A stretch of DNA of 64,000 nt from Streptomyces graminofaciens. GTDB taxonomy: Bacteria; Actinomycetota; Actinomycetes; Streptomycetales; Streptomycetaceae. Location of the stretch: the NCBI RefSeq assembly GCF_030294945.1, contig NZ_AP018448.1, positions 10,078,501 through 10,142,500 on the forward strand, in the 5' to 3' direction. Both the position numbers and the translations under genes were made by a program. The notes beneath the pieces are model-generated. The model saw nothing but the letters and a program-made list of their open reading frames with translations. It made no database searches and was not told the DNA's origin. Every line of letters starts with the position of its first letter. Positions within the stretch are counted from its first letter, which is position 1. Below are positions 32,482-41,215 of this stretch, piece by piece.

Positions 32482-33542
32482 CAGACGGCCTCCTGCTGTC
32501 TGTTCCGCCTGCCGAACCACCGTCGCGGGAAGCGCAGCCGGGCCGCCAGGAACACGATGACGATGGCCTGGAGGACCTGGGTCAGCTCGCGTGGCACCTC
32601 CGTCGTCCGCTCCATCGCCAGCCCGCCGACCTGGAGGACCGCGAAGAAGAACGACGCGAGGACCGTGCCGAGCGGGGCCGCCGCCGCGAGGAGCGCCGCC
32701 GTCAGCCCCGTCCAGGTGTAGCCGGGCGCGGTGAGTGAGCCGTCGAGGAAGCGGTACGGGAAGCTCAGGACGCCGATCGCGCCGACCAGCCCGGCCAGCG
32801 CGCCCGACACCGCCATCAGCCGCAGCGTCAGCCCCGCGCGCTCCACACCGGCGTACGCGGTGAAGCGCGGGTTCAGGCCGGTCATGCGGATCTCGTAGCC
32901 GAGGGCCGTGCGCCGGTCGGCGAACCAGTACAGGGCCGCCGCCAGGACCACCAGCAGCAGGCCGACGGTCACCGTCGACTCGCCGAAGGCGGGCAGCGCC
33001 ACGCCCTCCGGGAGCCGCCGGGTCTGCGGGAGGCTGGAGCCGGGTTCCTTCAGGGGATAGCGGGCCAGGTAGGAGGCGAGCGACACCGCCGGGTAGCTGA
33101 GCAGGAGGCTGCTGACCAGCAGCGGGACGCCCAGGCGGTTCTCGCAGAGTGCGGCCAGGGCGGCGTATCCGGCGCCTGCCGCCATACCCGCGAGCAGGGC
33201 GAGGACGACGGTGAGGGGCGCCGGGAGCGGTGAGTACAGGCCGGTGACGGCGGCCGTGATGCCGCCCAGCACCATCTGGCCGTCGCCGCCGAGATTGATC
33301 AGTCCGGCGCGCAGCGGGATCGCGAGCGCGAGGGCCATGCCGAGCACGCTCGTGCCGGTGCTCAGCGTGGAGCCGATGCCGTCGGCGCCGAGCGAACCGG
33401 TCAGGACGGCGCCGTACGCGGTGACCGGGTCGGCGCCCGTGCCGGCCAGGAACAGCGCGCCGATCACGACACCGGCGAGGACGGAGAAGGCGACGGGGGA
33501 GCGGAGGGCTCCGGTCAACCGGTCTCTGGTCATGTGGTTCAT
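32481..33542 (-). CDS. ABC transporter permease, nucleoside/BMP type (first subunit)
   Basis: A membrane subunit of 353 residues, larger than its partner, matching YufP/NupP. Features are LRAGLINLGGDGQMVLGGITAAV (signature for this permease class), LLVSSLLLSYPAVSLASYLARYPLKEPGSS (the periplasmic loop typical of nucleoside permeases) and YEIRMTGLNPRFTAYAGV (coupling helix). It starts one base after the ATPase stop. A second ATG three codons in is possible. Confidence 0.92.
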   Translation of the reverse strand: MNHMTRDRLTGALRSPVAFSVLAGVVIGALFLAGTGADPVTAYGAVLTGSLGADGIGSTLSTGTSVLGMALALAIPLRAGLINLGGDGQMVLGGITAAVTGLYSPLPAPLTVVLALLAGMAAGAGYAALAALCENRLGVPLLVSSLLLSYPAVSLASYLARYPLKEPGSSLPQTRRLPEGVALPAFGESTVTVGLLLVVLAAALYWFADRRTALGYEIRMTGLNPRFTAYAGVERAGLTLRLMAVSGALAGLVGAIGVLSFPYRFLDGSLTAPGYTWTGLTAALLAAAAPLGTVLASFFFAVLQVGGLAMERTTEVPRELTQVLQAIVIVFLAARLRFPRRWFGRRNRQQEAV

Positions 33543-33543
33543 G

Positions 33544-35100
33544 TCAGTCCTGGGCCTCTGCCGACGTCGTGCCGCCGCCCGCCATCGCCAGCCCCAGCAC
33601 GCTCTCGTCGGCCTCGGCCTTGTCGTACGACGCCGTCACCCGGCCCTCGTACATGACGAGCACCCGGTCCGCGAGGCCCCGGATCTCGCTCAGTTCGGCG
33701 GAGACGAGCAAAACGGCGTGGCCGGCGTCGCGGTGGGCGATCAGCTGGTCGTGGATGTTCTGGATGGCGCCGATGTCGACACCGCGCGTGGGCTGCTCGA
33801 CGAGCAACAGCGGTGCCTCGTGGGCGAGTTCGCGGCCGATGAGCAGCTTCTGCAGATTGCCGCCGGAGAGCGCCGACGCGGGCACGTCCGGACCGGCGGC
33901 CTTGATGCCGAAGCGCTCGATCAGCCGCCGCGCGTGCTCCCGTACGGCGGTGGGCGGGAGCAGCCCGAGCCGCGACCGGGACGACAGCGCGGTGCGGTGG
34001 TGGCCCATCGCGAGGTTCTCCGCCACGGACGCCGCTGGTGCCGTACCCACCGCGTGCCGGTCCTCCGGCACATACGCGAGGCCCCGGGCGCGCCGTTCGG
34101 CCGCCGAGGCGTGGGTGACGTCCGAACCGCGCAGCCGGACCCGGCCCGAGGCCACCGGGCGCAGCCCGGCCAACGCTTCGACCAGCTCGCTCTGTCCGTT
34201 CCCGGCGACGCCCGCGATGCCGACGATCTCGCCCGCGCGGACGGTGAGGCCGACGCCGTGGACGCCGTCGGAGGTGAGGCCCGCCACCTCCAGGACCGCC
34301 TCGCCCGGAGCGCCGGGCGGGTGGATCCGGTCCAACTCCACCGCGCGGCCGGTCATCGCCGCGGCGATCCTGTCGGCGGTCGTGTCGGCCGTGCGCAGCC
34401 GGGCCACGACCCGGCCGTCCCGCAGGACGGTCACGTTGTCGCTGCCCTCCAGCACCTCGCGCAGCTTGTGCGTGACAAGGATCACCGTACGGCCCTCGGC
34501 GGCAAGCGACTTGAGGACCGCGAACAGCGCGTCGGCCTCGGCGGGCGTCAGCACGGCGGTCGGCTCGTCGAGGATGAGCGTGCGGGCGCCGCGGTGGAGG
34601 AGCTTGAGGATCTCCACGCGCTGGCGCAGGCCGACCGGCAGGTCGCCGACGCGGGCGTCCGGATCGACGACCAGGCCGTGCTCCGCGCCGAGTTCGCGCA
34701 CCCGGCGGCGGGCCGCGGCCCGGTCCAGCAGGCCGAAGCGGCGCGGCTCGGCGGCGTACACCACGTTCTCGGCGACCGTGAGCGAGTCGAACAGCTTGAA
34801 GCTCTGGTGGACCATGCCGAGCCCGGCGGCCATCGCGTCGGCGGGCCCGGCGAAGGAGACCTCACGTCCGTCGACGCGGATCGTGCCGGCGTCCGGGCGC
34901 TCCATGCCGTACAGGACCGACATGAGCGTGGACTTGCCGGCGCCGTTCTCGCCCATCAGGGCGTGGATCTCGCCGGGGCGGACGGTCAGGTCGACGGAGT
35001 CGTTGGCGAGGGTGCCGGGGAAACGCTTGGTGATGCCGAGCAGTTCGACGGCGGGGGCCGCTTCGGCCCCCGTCACCTCGTCACGCGGCCGCGGGGTCAT
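33544..35100 (-). CDS. ABC transporter ATP-binding protein, nucleoside/BMP type (tandem domains)
   Basis: A cytosolic ATPase of 518 residues with two nucleotide-binding domains, as in YufO/NupO. Domain 1 has Walker A GENGAGKSTLM, Walker B LILDEPTAVLTP and switch His in VTHKLREV, but its signature is the divergent LPVGLRQRVEIL. Domain 2 has a degenerate Walker A (GVAGNGQSELVEAL), the signature ALSGGNLQKLLIGREL and Walker B LLLVEQPTRGVDI. This asymmetry is normal for the sugar/nucleoside class. Its start overlaps the BMP gene end by 20 bases. Confidence 0.94.
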   Translation of the reverse strand: MTPRPRDEVTGAEAAPAVELLGITKRFPGTLANDSVDLTVRPGEIHALMGENGAGKSTLMSVLYGMERPDAGTIRVDGREVSFAGPADAMAAGLGMVHQSFKLFDSLTVAENVVYAAEPRRFGLLDRAAARRRVRELGAEHGLVVDPDARVGDLPVGLRQRVEILKLLHRGARTLILDEPTAVLTPAEADALFAVLKSLAAEGRTVILVTHKLREVLEGSDNVTVLRDGRVVARLRTADTTADRIAAAMTGRAVELDRIHPPGAPGEAVLEVAGLTSDGVHGVGLTVRAGEIVGIAGVAGNGQSELVEALAGLRPVASGRVRLRGSDVTHASAAERRARGLAYVPEDRHAVGTAPAASVAENLAMGHHRTALSSRSRLGLLPPTAVREHARRLIERFGIKAAGPDVPASALSGGNLQKLLIGRELAHEAPLLLVEQPTRGVDIGAIQNIHDQLIAHRDAGHAVLLVSAELSEIRGLADRVLVMYEGRVTASYDKAEADESVLGLAMAGGGTTSAEAQD

Positions 35101-36154
35101 CGACCTTCAGCTCTCCGGACACGATCTGGTCGCGCAGCGCCTCGACCTTCTTCAGGACGTCCTCGTGCTCGGCGATGACGCACTTCGACGACGCCACGCC
35201 GTCCTCCAGGCCCGTGAGGCTGATGCCACCCTCCTTCAGGCCGTACGACACCGTGCCCGCCTTGCCGTCGAGGACCTGCTCGATGCCCTTCTCCACGGCC
35301 ACGTCCGTGCGCTTGACGACGTTGTCGACGACCGTGCCCGGCGCCGCCGGGCACTGGTTGACGTCGACGCCGTACGCGAACGCGCCCTTGGCCTTCGCCG
35401 CCTCGAACACGCCGTAGTTGCCCGCCGCGGCGGCCGCCATGATCTGGTCGTAGCCCTTGGCGAGCAGGGAGTTCGCCTGCTCCTTGGCGCGCGCCGAGTC
35501 GTCGAACGGGGACTGCCCGCCGACGAACCGGGTCGACGTCTCGGTCTTGGCGGCGACATGCTTGGCACCGGCCGCGAACGGGTCGCTGAAGCGGCGGAAC
35601 TGGGGCGTGTCGAGCACGTCCACCGCCCCCACCTTGCCGCTCTCGCTCAGCAGGCCCGCCTCCGCGCCCGCGAGGAACACGCCCTCGTGCTCACGGAACA
35701 CCGCGCATGAGACGTTCTGATACGTCTTCTCCGTGCACGCGTCCACGATCAGGAACTGCTGCTTCGGGTGGGCCTCGGCCTGCTGCGCGACCAGATCCGC
35801 GAACTCGAAGCCCACCAGCACGATCACATCCGGCTTCGCGTCCACCGCGGCCTGCACGTTCTGCTGCTGCGAGGCGGTGTCCGTGGACTCGTAGACCTTC
35901 TGCGACCCGTCGTGCGCCTTCGCCGCCGCCTGCACACCGGTGACCGCGGCCTTCAGGAACTCGTTCTGGCCGACGGCGTCCGGGGTGACGAGAGTGAAGC
36001 TCTTGCCGCCGGCACCGCTCGCGCCGTCCGACGCGTTGTCGTCCTTCTTCGCGGCGGCGTTGCAGGCCGTGGCCAGCAGGGCGGTACCGGTGGCGAGGGC
36101 GGCGAGCTGGAGCGTGCGGCGGGATCTGCGGATACGCGTACGGGCGCTGGACAT
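35081..36154 (-). CDS. BMP-family nucleoside-binding lipoprotein
   Basis: A surface lipoprotein of 357 residues that captures substrate for the ABC importer. The signal peptide ends in the lipobox LLATAC (Cys about 32). The mature protein is of the BMP/PnrA type: FTLVTPDAVGQNEFLKAAVTGV, DVIVLVGFEFADLVAQQAEAH and EHEGVFLAGAEAGLLSESGKVGAVDV are conserved blocks. BMP proteins bind purine nucleosides or related ligands. It is the first full gene of the operon; a leader-peptide ORF lies upstream at 36291-36356. Confidence 0.92.
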   Translation of the reverse strand: MSSARTRIRRSRRTLQLAALATGTALLATACNAAAKKDDNASDGASGAGGKSFTLVTPDAVGQNEFLKAAVTGVQAAAKAHDGSQKVYESTDTASQQQNVQAAVDAKPDVIVLVGFEFADLVAQQAEAHPKQQFLIVDACTEKTYQNVSCAVFREHEGVFLAGAEAGLLSESGKVGAVDVLDTPQFRRFSDPFAAGAKHVAAKTETSTRFVGGQSPFDDSARAKEQANSLLAKGYDQIMAAAAAGNYGVFEAAKAKGAFAYGVDVNQCPAAPGTVVDNVVKRTDVAVEKGIEQVLDGKAGTVSYGLKEGGISLTGLEDGVASSKCVIAEHEDVLKKVEALRDQIVSGELKVDDPAAA

Positions 36155-36290
36155 CGGGGGACGACCTTCCGTCAGGGTGCGGCGGGGCCGGGCCCGACAT
36201 CGTCGGCGAGCCCTGGGGAGGGAGGTGAAGCGGCGTGGGGGAGTTCGCAGCGATGGGGCGCTGATGGCTGATTCGGCGGTGACCCGCCGA

Positions 36291-36356
36291 TCAGCGGCGA
36301 CAGCCGTCGCTCGCGCAGCGGCCGTGGTCGAGGAAACGGCGCATGGTGAGCAGCAC
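36291..36356 (-). CDS. Putative Cys-containing leader peptide of the BMP operon
   Basis: A 21-codon ORF starting GTG at 36356 behind an excellent ribosome site (AAGGAGG, 5 bases before). It encodes MLLTMRRFLDHGRC and ends DGCRR, with cysteines at positions 14 and 19. It stands alone 137 bp upstream of the BMP gene and resembles the small actinobacterial leader peptides with a terminal Cys-Arg. A role in cysteine-dependent attenuation is inference. Confidence 0.5.
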   Translation of the reverse strand: MLLTMRRFLDHGRCASDGCRR

Positions 36357-36512
36357 GGATCCTCCTTCACATCGGCCTGGGGCTGCGGATGGTGCTGGAC
36401 TGTAACACCGCTCTCAGGGCGTACGTCCGATCGTCTCGAACTGTGGTTCAGCTCGATTCCCCGAGGTCATGTACGGTGTCGGGCACCTTCGGAACACCAG
36501 GAGTGCCCCGCA
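36357..36512. other. Divergent promoter region, BMP operon / mtnA
   Basis: This 156-bp gap separates the minus-strand leader peptide and plus-strand mtnA. I see no SAM-riboswitch architecture and no confident promoter hexamers. AGGAG before mtnA is the only clear signal. Confidence 0.4.
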
Positions 36513-37544
36513 ATGCCCCAGGAACTGCGCGCCGTGGACTGGACCGGGAACAGCCTCGCGCTCATCGACCAGACGGTGCTTCCGCATCGCACCGAGACGA
36601 TCGGGATCCACGATGTGGACGCCCTGGTCGACGCCATCCAGCGCCTCGTGGTGCGCGGCGCGCCGGCGATCGGCGCGGCCGGGGCGTACGGCGTGGCGCT
36701 CGCGCTGCTCCAGGGCGAGCGCGAGGGCTGGTCGGTGGACGAGGTGCGCGCGGCGGTGGCCCGGATCCGCGAAGCCCGGCCGACGGCGGTGAACCTGATG
36801 GTGTGCGTGGACCGCGTGATGACCCGCTTCGGGGAGGGCCTGGAAGCCGTGCTGGCCGAGGCCGCCGCCGTACAGCGCGAGGACGTCGAGGCGAACCGGG
36901 CGATGGGCGCGTTCGGCGCGGACTGGCTGCTGAAGCGGGTGGGCGTGGACCGGCCGCTGCGCGTGCTGACCCACTGCAACACGGGAGCCCTGGCAACCGC
37001 CGGATGGGGCACGGCACTCGGCGTCATCCGCGAACTGCACGCGAGGGGCCGGATCGAGGTCGTCTACGCCGACGAGACCCGCCCGCTGCTCCAGGGATCA
37101 CGCCTGACCGCCTGGGAGTTGCTGCAGGAGGGCATCCCGCACTACGTCCAGGCGGACGGGGCCGCGGCCGGGACCATTCTGCGCGGCGAGGTCGACGCGG
37201 CGATCGTGGGCGCGGACCGCATCGCGGCGAACGGCGACACGGCGAACAAGGTCGGCACGGTGGGCGTCGCGCTGGCCTGCGCCGACGCCGGAATCCCCTT
37301 CGTCGTCGCCGCCCCCACGACCACGGTGGACCTCGCGACGGCTTCGGGCACGGACATCCACATCGAACTCCGGGGCGAGGACGAGGTGTTGGAGTGGGGC
37401 GGCGTACGGACCGCTCCGGCCGGGTCGCGCGGACACAACCCGGCGTTCGACGTCACGCCCGGGCGGTTGGTGACGGGGCTGGTGACCGAGCGGGGCGTGC
37501 TGGAGGTGTCGGCGGGAGAACTGCCGGGGGAGCGCCTGAAGTAG
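36513..37544 (+). CDS. mtnA: S-methyl-5-thioribose-1-phosphate isomerase
   Basis: Methionine salvage enzyme converting methylthioribose-1-phosphate to methylthioribulose-1-phosphate. The 343-residue length is normal. It starts MPQELRAVDWTGNSLALIDQ; RLVVRGAPAIGAAGAYGVAL binds phosphate, the catalytic Cys is in LTHCNTGALATAGWGTAL, and the catalytic Asp in VGADRIAANGDTANKVGT. ATG 36513 has AGGAG upstream. Transcribed alone, it is divergent from the BMP operon and convergent with mtnB across a shared terminator. Confidence 0.97.
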   Translation: MPQELRAVDWTGNSLALIDQTVLPHRTETIGIHDVDALVDAIQRLVVRGAPAIGAAGAYGVALALLQGEREGWSVDEVRAAVARIREARPTAVNLMVCVDRVMTRFGEGLEAVLAEAAAVQREDVEANRAMGAFGADWLLKRVGVDRPLRVLTHCNTGALATAGWGTALGVIRELHARGRIEVVYADETRPLLQGSRLTAWELLQEGIPHYVQADGAAAGTILRGEVDAAIVGADRIAANGDTANKVGTVGVALACADAGIPFVVAAPTTTVDLATASGTDIHIELRGEDEVLEWGGVRTAPAGSRGHNPAFDVTPGRLVTGLVTERGVLEVSAGELPGERLK

Positions 37545-37555
37545 AGGAGCACAGC

Positions 37556-37589
37556 GCAGTGGCCCGGCGGTTTCCCGCCGGGCCACTGC
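37556..37589. terminator. Bidirectional terminator between mtnA and mtnB
   Basis: A 15-bp perfect stem, GCAGTGGCCCGGCGG (37556-37570) with 37575-37589 and loop TTTC, has TGTTT on the plus-strand exit. It lies between two convergent genes whose stops are 60 bp apart. Confidence 0.9.
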
Positions 37590-37603
37590 TGTTTGACGTT
37601 CCG

Positions 37604-38212
37604 TCAGCGCTGGCTGAGTTCCAACTCCAGCAGCCACTCCACCACTTCGGTGTGGTGCCGGGCCTGGCGGGGGTCGGCGCCCCATACGTACAGCCCGTGT
37701 CCGGCCACGACCACCGCGGGCATCCGCGGGTTCCGGGCCGCCTCCAGACGGTCGCCCAGCACCTTCATGTCCTGGCTGTTGGCGATGACGGGCAGCGTGA
37801 CCTCGACGTCGTGGGCGGGCTGGCCGACGCCCTTGAGCATCTCCAGGTCCTTGAAGACGATGCCGCCGGGCTCGCGGCGGCCCATCGCGACCGAAGCCAC
37901 CGTGTGGACATGGACCACGGCTCCGGCGCCGGTCAGCGCGGCGACCCGCGCGTGCAGCTCCGCCTCCGCGGACGGCTTGCCGCCCCGCACGGCCGCCCCG
38001 TTCCCGTCCACCAGCACGACGTCCGCGGGCGTCAGTTCGCCCTTGTCGTGGCCGCTCGCGGTGACCGCCAGCCGCAGCGGGTCCCTGGACAGCACCACCG
38101 ACAGGTTCCCCGAGGTGCCGCGCATCCAGCCGAAGGAGGCGAAACGGGCCGACTCGGCTGCCAGTACGGCGCCCGCCTCCTCCAGGTCCAGCGTCGAGAT
38201 CTCGGTGGTCAT
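37604..38212 (-). CDS. mtnB: Methylthioribulose-1-phosphate dehydratase
   Basis: Zinc-dependent class II aldolase-fold enzyme of 202 residues that dehydrates methylthioribulose-1-phosphate. The markers are SFGWMRGTSGNLSVVLSRDP (phosphate site), VVHVHTVASVAMG (two zinc His) and VVVAGHGLYVWGADPRQARH (third zinc His and active-site loop). ATG 38212 overlaps the mtnC stop (ATGA). It is the last gene of the mtnDCB operon. Confidence 0.95.
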   Translation of the reverse strand: MTTEISTLDLEEAGAVLAAESARFASFGWMRGTSGNLSVVLSRDPLRLAVTASGHDKGELTPADVVLVDGNGAAVRGGKPSAEAELHARVAALTGAGAVVHVHTVASVAMGRREPGGIVFKDLEMLKGVGQPAHDVEVTLPVIANSQDMKVLGDRLEAARNPRMPAVVVAGHGLYVWGADPRQARHHTEVVEWLLELELSQR

Positions 38213-38934
38213 GCGGTGCTCCTCGTGATGGTGATCCCGTCGAACGTCCCCGCCTGCGCGTGGTCGCCGACGCCTTGCTCGTAGTACGGCTCCCCGGGCC
38301 GCCGGATGCCGACGGCGTGCCAGCCTGCCTCGCGCGCCGCGTCCAGCTCGCCGGGGCGGTCGGAGAGGAAGAGGATCCGGTCGGGGGTCGCGGCGAGGTC
38401 GAGCGCCTCCGCGATCGTGCGGTACGACGCGGCCTCCTGCTTGGGCCCCGCGTTCTCGGTGTCGTACAGGCCCTCGACCAGTGGCAGCAGGTCGCCTTCG
38501 GGGCTCGACCGGAACCAGGCGCGCTGGGCGGCCACGGAACCGGAGGAGTACACGTGGAGGCGTACACCCGCCGCGTGCCAGGCGCGCAGGGCCGGGAGGA
38601 CGTCGTCGTAGAAATGGGAGACGAGGTCGCCGCGGGCGAAGCCCTCGGACCAGATGACGCCCTGCAGGGTCTTCAGCGGGGTCGCCTTGCGGTCCTCGTC
38701 GAGCCAGGCGTTGAGGGCCTTCTCGATGCGAACGTTGTCGGCGTCCGGTTCGCCGATCTCCTGGCGTACCTGCGCGACCGCCCGCGCCACCTCCGGATCA
38801 CCGCTCCGCTCCGAGAGCAGTGCTCCGAAACGGGAGCGGGAGTACGGGTAGAGCACGTCCACGACGAACCCCGTGGCGCTCGTGGTGCCCTCGATGTCGA
38901 GCACCACGGAGTCGATGTCGAAGGCCTGGCTCAC
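38209..38934 (-). CDS. mtnC: Acireductone synthase (enolase-phosphatase)
   Basis: HAD-family bifunctional enzyme of 241 residues that enolises and dephosphorylates the diketo intermediate to acireductone. Motif I is the MtnC-specific [34 protein letters not shown] is motif [21 protein letters not shown] carries motif IV. The GTG start at 38934 overlaps the mtnD stop, so all three genes are coupled. Confidence 0.96.
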   Translation of the reverse strand: MSQAFDIDSVVLDIEGTTSATGFVVDVLYPYSRSRFGALLSERSGDPEVARAVAQVRQEIGEPDADNVRIEKALNAWLDEDRKATPLKTLQGVIWSEGFARGDLVSHFYDDVLPALRAWHAAGVRLHVYSSGSVAAQRAWFRSSPEGDLLPLVEGLYDTENAGPKQEAASYRTIAEALDLAATPDRILFLSDRPGELDAAREAGWHAVGIRRPGEPYYEQGVGDHAQAGTFDGITITRSTA

Positions 38935-39530
38935 ACCGCTGCCTCGTCCTGCTGGTAGCCGGCGTCGATCGTGTCGTAGTCCGGGAAGCGGGAGGCGATC
39001 GTCGAGCCGGTGAAGTTGCCGATCCAGCCGTCCTCCTCGTGGAAGAAGCGGATCGCGGTGAACGACGGGTTGGTGCCCATGTCGAACCAGTGCGTGGTGC
39101 CGCGCGGCACGCCCAGCAGGTCGCCCTTCTCGCAGTAGACGGCGTGCACCTCGCCGTTGACGTGCAGATAGAAGATGCCGGAGCCGGAGACGAAGAAGCG
39201 GACCTCGTCATCGTCGTCGTGCGTGTGCTCCTGCAGGAACTTCTCGCGGGCCGCCTTCGCCTTCACCGGGAACTCCGGGTCGTCGCTCGGGTGCAGCCCG
39301 AGGACGTCGACCGTCGTGAAGCCCTCCTCGGCGTTGAGCCGCTCGATCTCCGGGCCGTACGCGGCGAACACGGTCTCGCTGTCCGCGTCGAACGGCACGT
39401 CCTCACGGACCGGCCACTGCTCGTAGCGCACCCCGAGCGGCGCCAGGGCGGCCGCGATCTCGACCGGGTCGGAGGTACGACGCACCAGGGTCTCCGGTCC
39501 GGACTCGGGCCAGGTGGTCAGCAGGGTCAT
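38931..39530 (-). CDS. mtnD: Acireductone dioxygenase
   Basis: Cupin metalloenzyme of 199 residues oxidising acireductone. With Fe(II) it gives the keto acid (4-methylthio-2-oxobutanoate) and formate. The metal site is clear: [17 protein letters not shown] contributes His, His and Glu, and [13 protein letters not shown] the last His. It is the first structural gene of the minus-strand operon and is preceded by a Cys-rich leader ORF at 39656-39730. The product needs a transaminase that is not in this window. Confidence 0.96.
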   Translation of the reverse strand: MTLLTTWPESGPETLVRRTSDPVEIAAALAPLGVRYEQWPVREDVPFDADSETVFAAYGPEIERLNAEEGFTTVDVLGLHPSDDPEFPVKAKAAREKFLQEHTHDDDDEVRFFVSGSGIFYLHVNGEVHAVYCEKGDLLGVPRGTTHWFDMGTNPSFTAIRFFHEEDGWIGNFTGSTIASRFPDYDTIDAGYQQDEAAV

Positions 39531-39655
39531 GAGAACAACTCCATGAGTCTGGAAGGGATGTCCGGTTGCTGAGACCAGCACCGGGCGGGCGGAGGGGGTG
39601 AGCTTCGAGGAATTCGAGCAAGGGGGAGGCTGCGGGCGGAGCGGCTGACAGCGGG

Positions 39656-39730
39656 TCAGCCACGACACAGGGCGCCGGTACAGCGACGCATGCGGGGCAT
39701 GCGCGGCGCTGTCGCGCGTGGTGTCGTCAT
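39656..39730 (-). CDS. Putative Cys-containing leader peptide of mtnDCB
   Basis: A 24-codon ORF starting ATG 39730 (GAGG 5 bases upstream). The peptide begins [14 protein letters not shown] and ends [10 protein letters not shown], with two cysteines and the Cys-Arg near its C-terminus; internal ATGs at codons 11 and 14 could start shorter versions. It lies 125 bp upstream of mtnD. Coding is judged from position, start and stop context and similarity of its end to the other two leaders. Confidence 0.45.
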   Translation of the reverse strand: MTTPRATAPRMPRMRRCTGALCRG

Positions 39731-39856
39731 CGGGGCCTCACTGTGCCGGGTCGGGTGCCGGTCCCGTGATGGTAACTCCAGCCGGTGTATTCGCCAGGTG
39801 TCCAGCGCATGTGACGTAATCGTCGTCTCGCATTCTGAGATTCGATGTCCATTTCT

Positions 39857-39892
39857 TTGACGGATGGCTGAAATCGTTCTCATGATCTGCGT
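39857..39892 (+). promoter_or_regulatory. Promoter of the importer-mtnK operon (leaderless leader peptide)
   Basis: TTGACG (39857-39862) and CATGAT (39881-39886) are spaced 18 bp. The leader-peptide ATG follows the -10 by exactly 6 bases and has no Shine-Dalgarno, so transcription would start at the ATG itself. Confidence 0.6.
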
Positions 39893-39964
39893 ATGAAGAC
39901 GCTGCTGCTCGTGCGGCGGCTGTACGTGGACTTGCTCCGGTCGACCACAGCCAGCTGTCGCTGA
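39893..39964 (+). CDS. Putative leader peptide of the importer-mtnK operon
   Basis: A 23-codon ORF whose product contains RRLYVDLLRS and ends TTASCR. This arrangement of paired Arg, a VDL(L/V)R core and terminal Cys-Arg matches the small leader peptides often annotated before actinobacterial transporter and sulfur operons. It stands 141 bp upstream of the binding-protein gene. Known relatives in mycobacteria attenuate operons in response to cysteine; the same here is inference. Confidence 0.75.
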   Translation: MKTLLLVRRLYVDLLRSTTASCR

Positions 39965-40105
39965 CCCCTCCCGGAGCTCCGACGCGCCCCCGTTCAGCGG
40001 GCGTTGCCCGCCGCCCCTCGGTGGCTCATTTCCGTCCCCTGCTCCGGGTTCACGCGCCCTGCTTCCCCTTTCCTTTTCTGCACCATCGCGCCACCTGGAG
40101 CCGCA

Positions 40106-41215
40106 ATGTCCCGCTCGTCCCTTCGTACCCGCTTCCCCCTCGCCGCGCTCTCCCTGGCCTCCGCCTCGGCCCTGCTGCTGTCGGCCTGCTCCCAGTCGAC
40201 CGACGCGTCCAAGGACTCCGGCGACACCTCCGCCAAGGCCTCCGCCGCCACCGGCAAGAAGCCCGCCCCCTTCAGCAAGGGCACGGTCAAGGTCGCCCTG
40301 GTGCGACAGAGCGGCGCCGGCGACTACTTCGAGCAGTGGGGCAACGGGGCGAAGGCCCAGGCCAAGGCCCTCGGCATCGACCTGACCGTGTACGACGCCC
40401 AGGCGGACAACGCCAAGCAGGCCACCGACCTGTCCTCGGCCATCAACTCCGGCGCGCAGGCGATCATCATCGACCACGGCTTCCCGGCGACCATCCAGCC
40501 GGAGATCGACAAGGCCGTGAAGAAGGGCATCAAGGTCGTCGTCTACGACGTCGAGACCGACACCAAGGGCGTCGTCTCCACCAAGCAGGACGACGCGAGC
40601 ATGGCCCAGGCCGTCCTCGACGTGATGGCGAAGGAGGTCGGCAAGGACGCCAAGGTCGGTTACGTCAACGTCGCCGGCTACGCGGCCCTCGACAAGCGCG
40701 ACACTGTCTGGAAGTCGACGGTCGACGCGCAGGGCTGGAAGCAGGAGTTCAAGGTCGGCAAGGTCACCGACTCCACAGCCACTGACAACGTTCCCCTGGT
40801 CTCCGCCGCGCTGACCCAGCACTCCGACGTGGCGGGCGTCTTCGCCCCCTACGACGAGCTGGCCAAGGGCACGGTCCTCGCGGTGCAGAACAAGAAGCTC
40901 CAGGACAAGGTGAAGGTCTTCGGCGCCGACGTCTCCAACGCCGACATCCAGGCCATCACCGCCAAGGGCAGCCCGTGGGTCGCCACGGCGGGCACCGACC
41001 CGTCGGCGGTGGGCGCCGCCGTGGTCCGTACGACCGCACTGGAGCTGGCCGGTCAGCTGAACAAGGACTCCGTCGAGTTCCCGGCCGTCGCCATCACCCA
41101 GGACTTCCTGCGCGAGAAGAAGATCGAGAACATGGACCAGCTGCGGACGGCGCTGCCCGCGCTGAACCTGTCGCAGGTCTCGACCGCCGACTGGATCTCG
41201 AATGTCGCCCACTGA
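40106..41215 (+). CDS. Sugar-type ABC substrate-binding lipoprotein (probable methylthioribose binder)
   Basis: A surface lipoprotein of 369 residues. The signal peptide ends in lipobox LLLSAC (Cys about 30). The mature part is of the periplasmic binding protein 4 class: VKVALVRQSGAGDYFEQWGNGAKAQAKALGI, DLSSAINSGAQAIIIDHG and GVFAPYDELAKGTVLAVQNK. ATG 40106 has TGGAG upstream. It is first in an operon that ends with mtnK, so methylthioribose or a close analogue is the likely ligand; the sequence alone says only a pentose-like or related sugar. Confidence 0.85.
   Translation: MSRSSLRTRFPLAALSLASASALLLSACSQSTDASKDSGDTSAKASAATGKKPAPFSKGTVKVALVRQSGAGDYFEQWGNGAKAQAKALGIDLTVYDAQADNAKQATDLSSAINSGAQAIIIDHGFPATIQPEIDKAVKKGIKVVVYDVETDTKGVVSTKQDDASMAQAVLDVMAKEVGKDAKVGYVNVAGYAALDKRDTVWKSTVDAQGWKQEFKVGKVTDSTATDNVPLVSAALTQHSDVAGVFAPYDELAKGTVLAVQNKKLQDKVKVFGADVSNADIQAITAKGSPWVATAGTDPSAVGAAVVRTTALELAGQLNKDSVEFPAVAITQDFLREKKIENMDQLRTALPALNLSQVSTADWISNVAH

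Larger units (their letters stand above)
39531..40105. promoter_or_regulatory. 575-bp divergent control region with two leader-peptide ORFs
   Basis: This region separates the mtnDCB operon (minus) from the importer-mtnK operon (plus). It holds one short Cys-ending ORF on each strand and a promoter at 39857-39886 (TTGACG, 18-bp spacer, CATGAT). The 125 bp between the minus leader stop and mtnD and the 141 bp between the plus leader stop and the binding-protein gene are long enough for attenuator structures. I could not fold them reliably by eye. Confidence 0.55.

Noticed and set aside
36357..36512. SAM-responsive riboswitch before mtnA
   Set aside because: No conserved SAM-I or SAM-II core or pseudoknot pattern is visible and the gap is short; leader-peptide control is better supported for the neighbouring operons.
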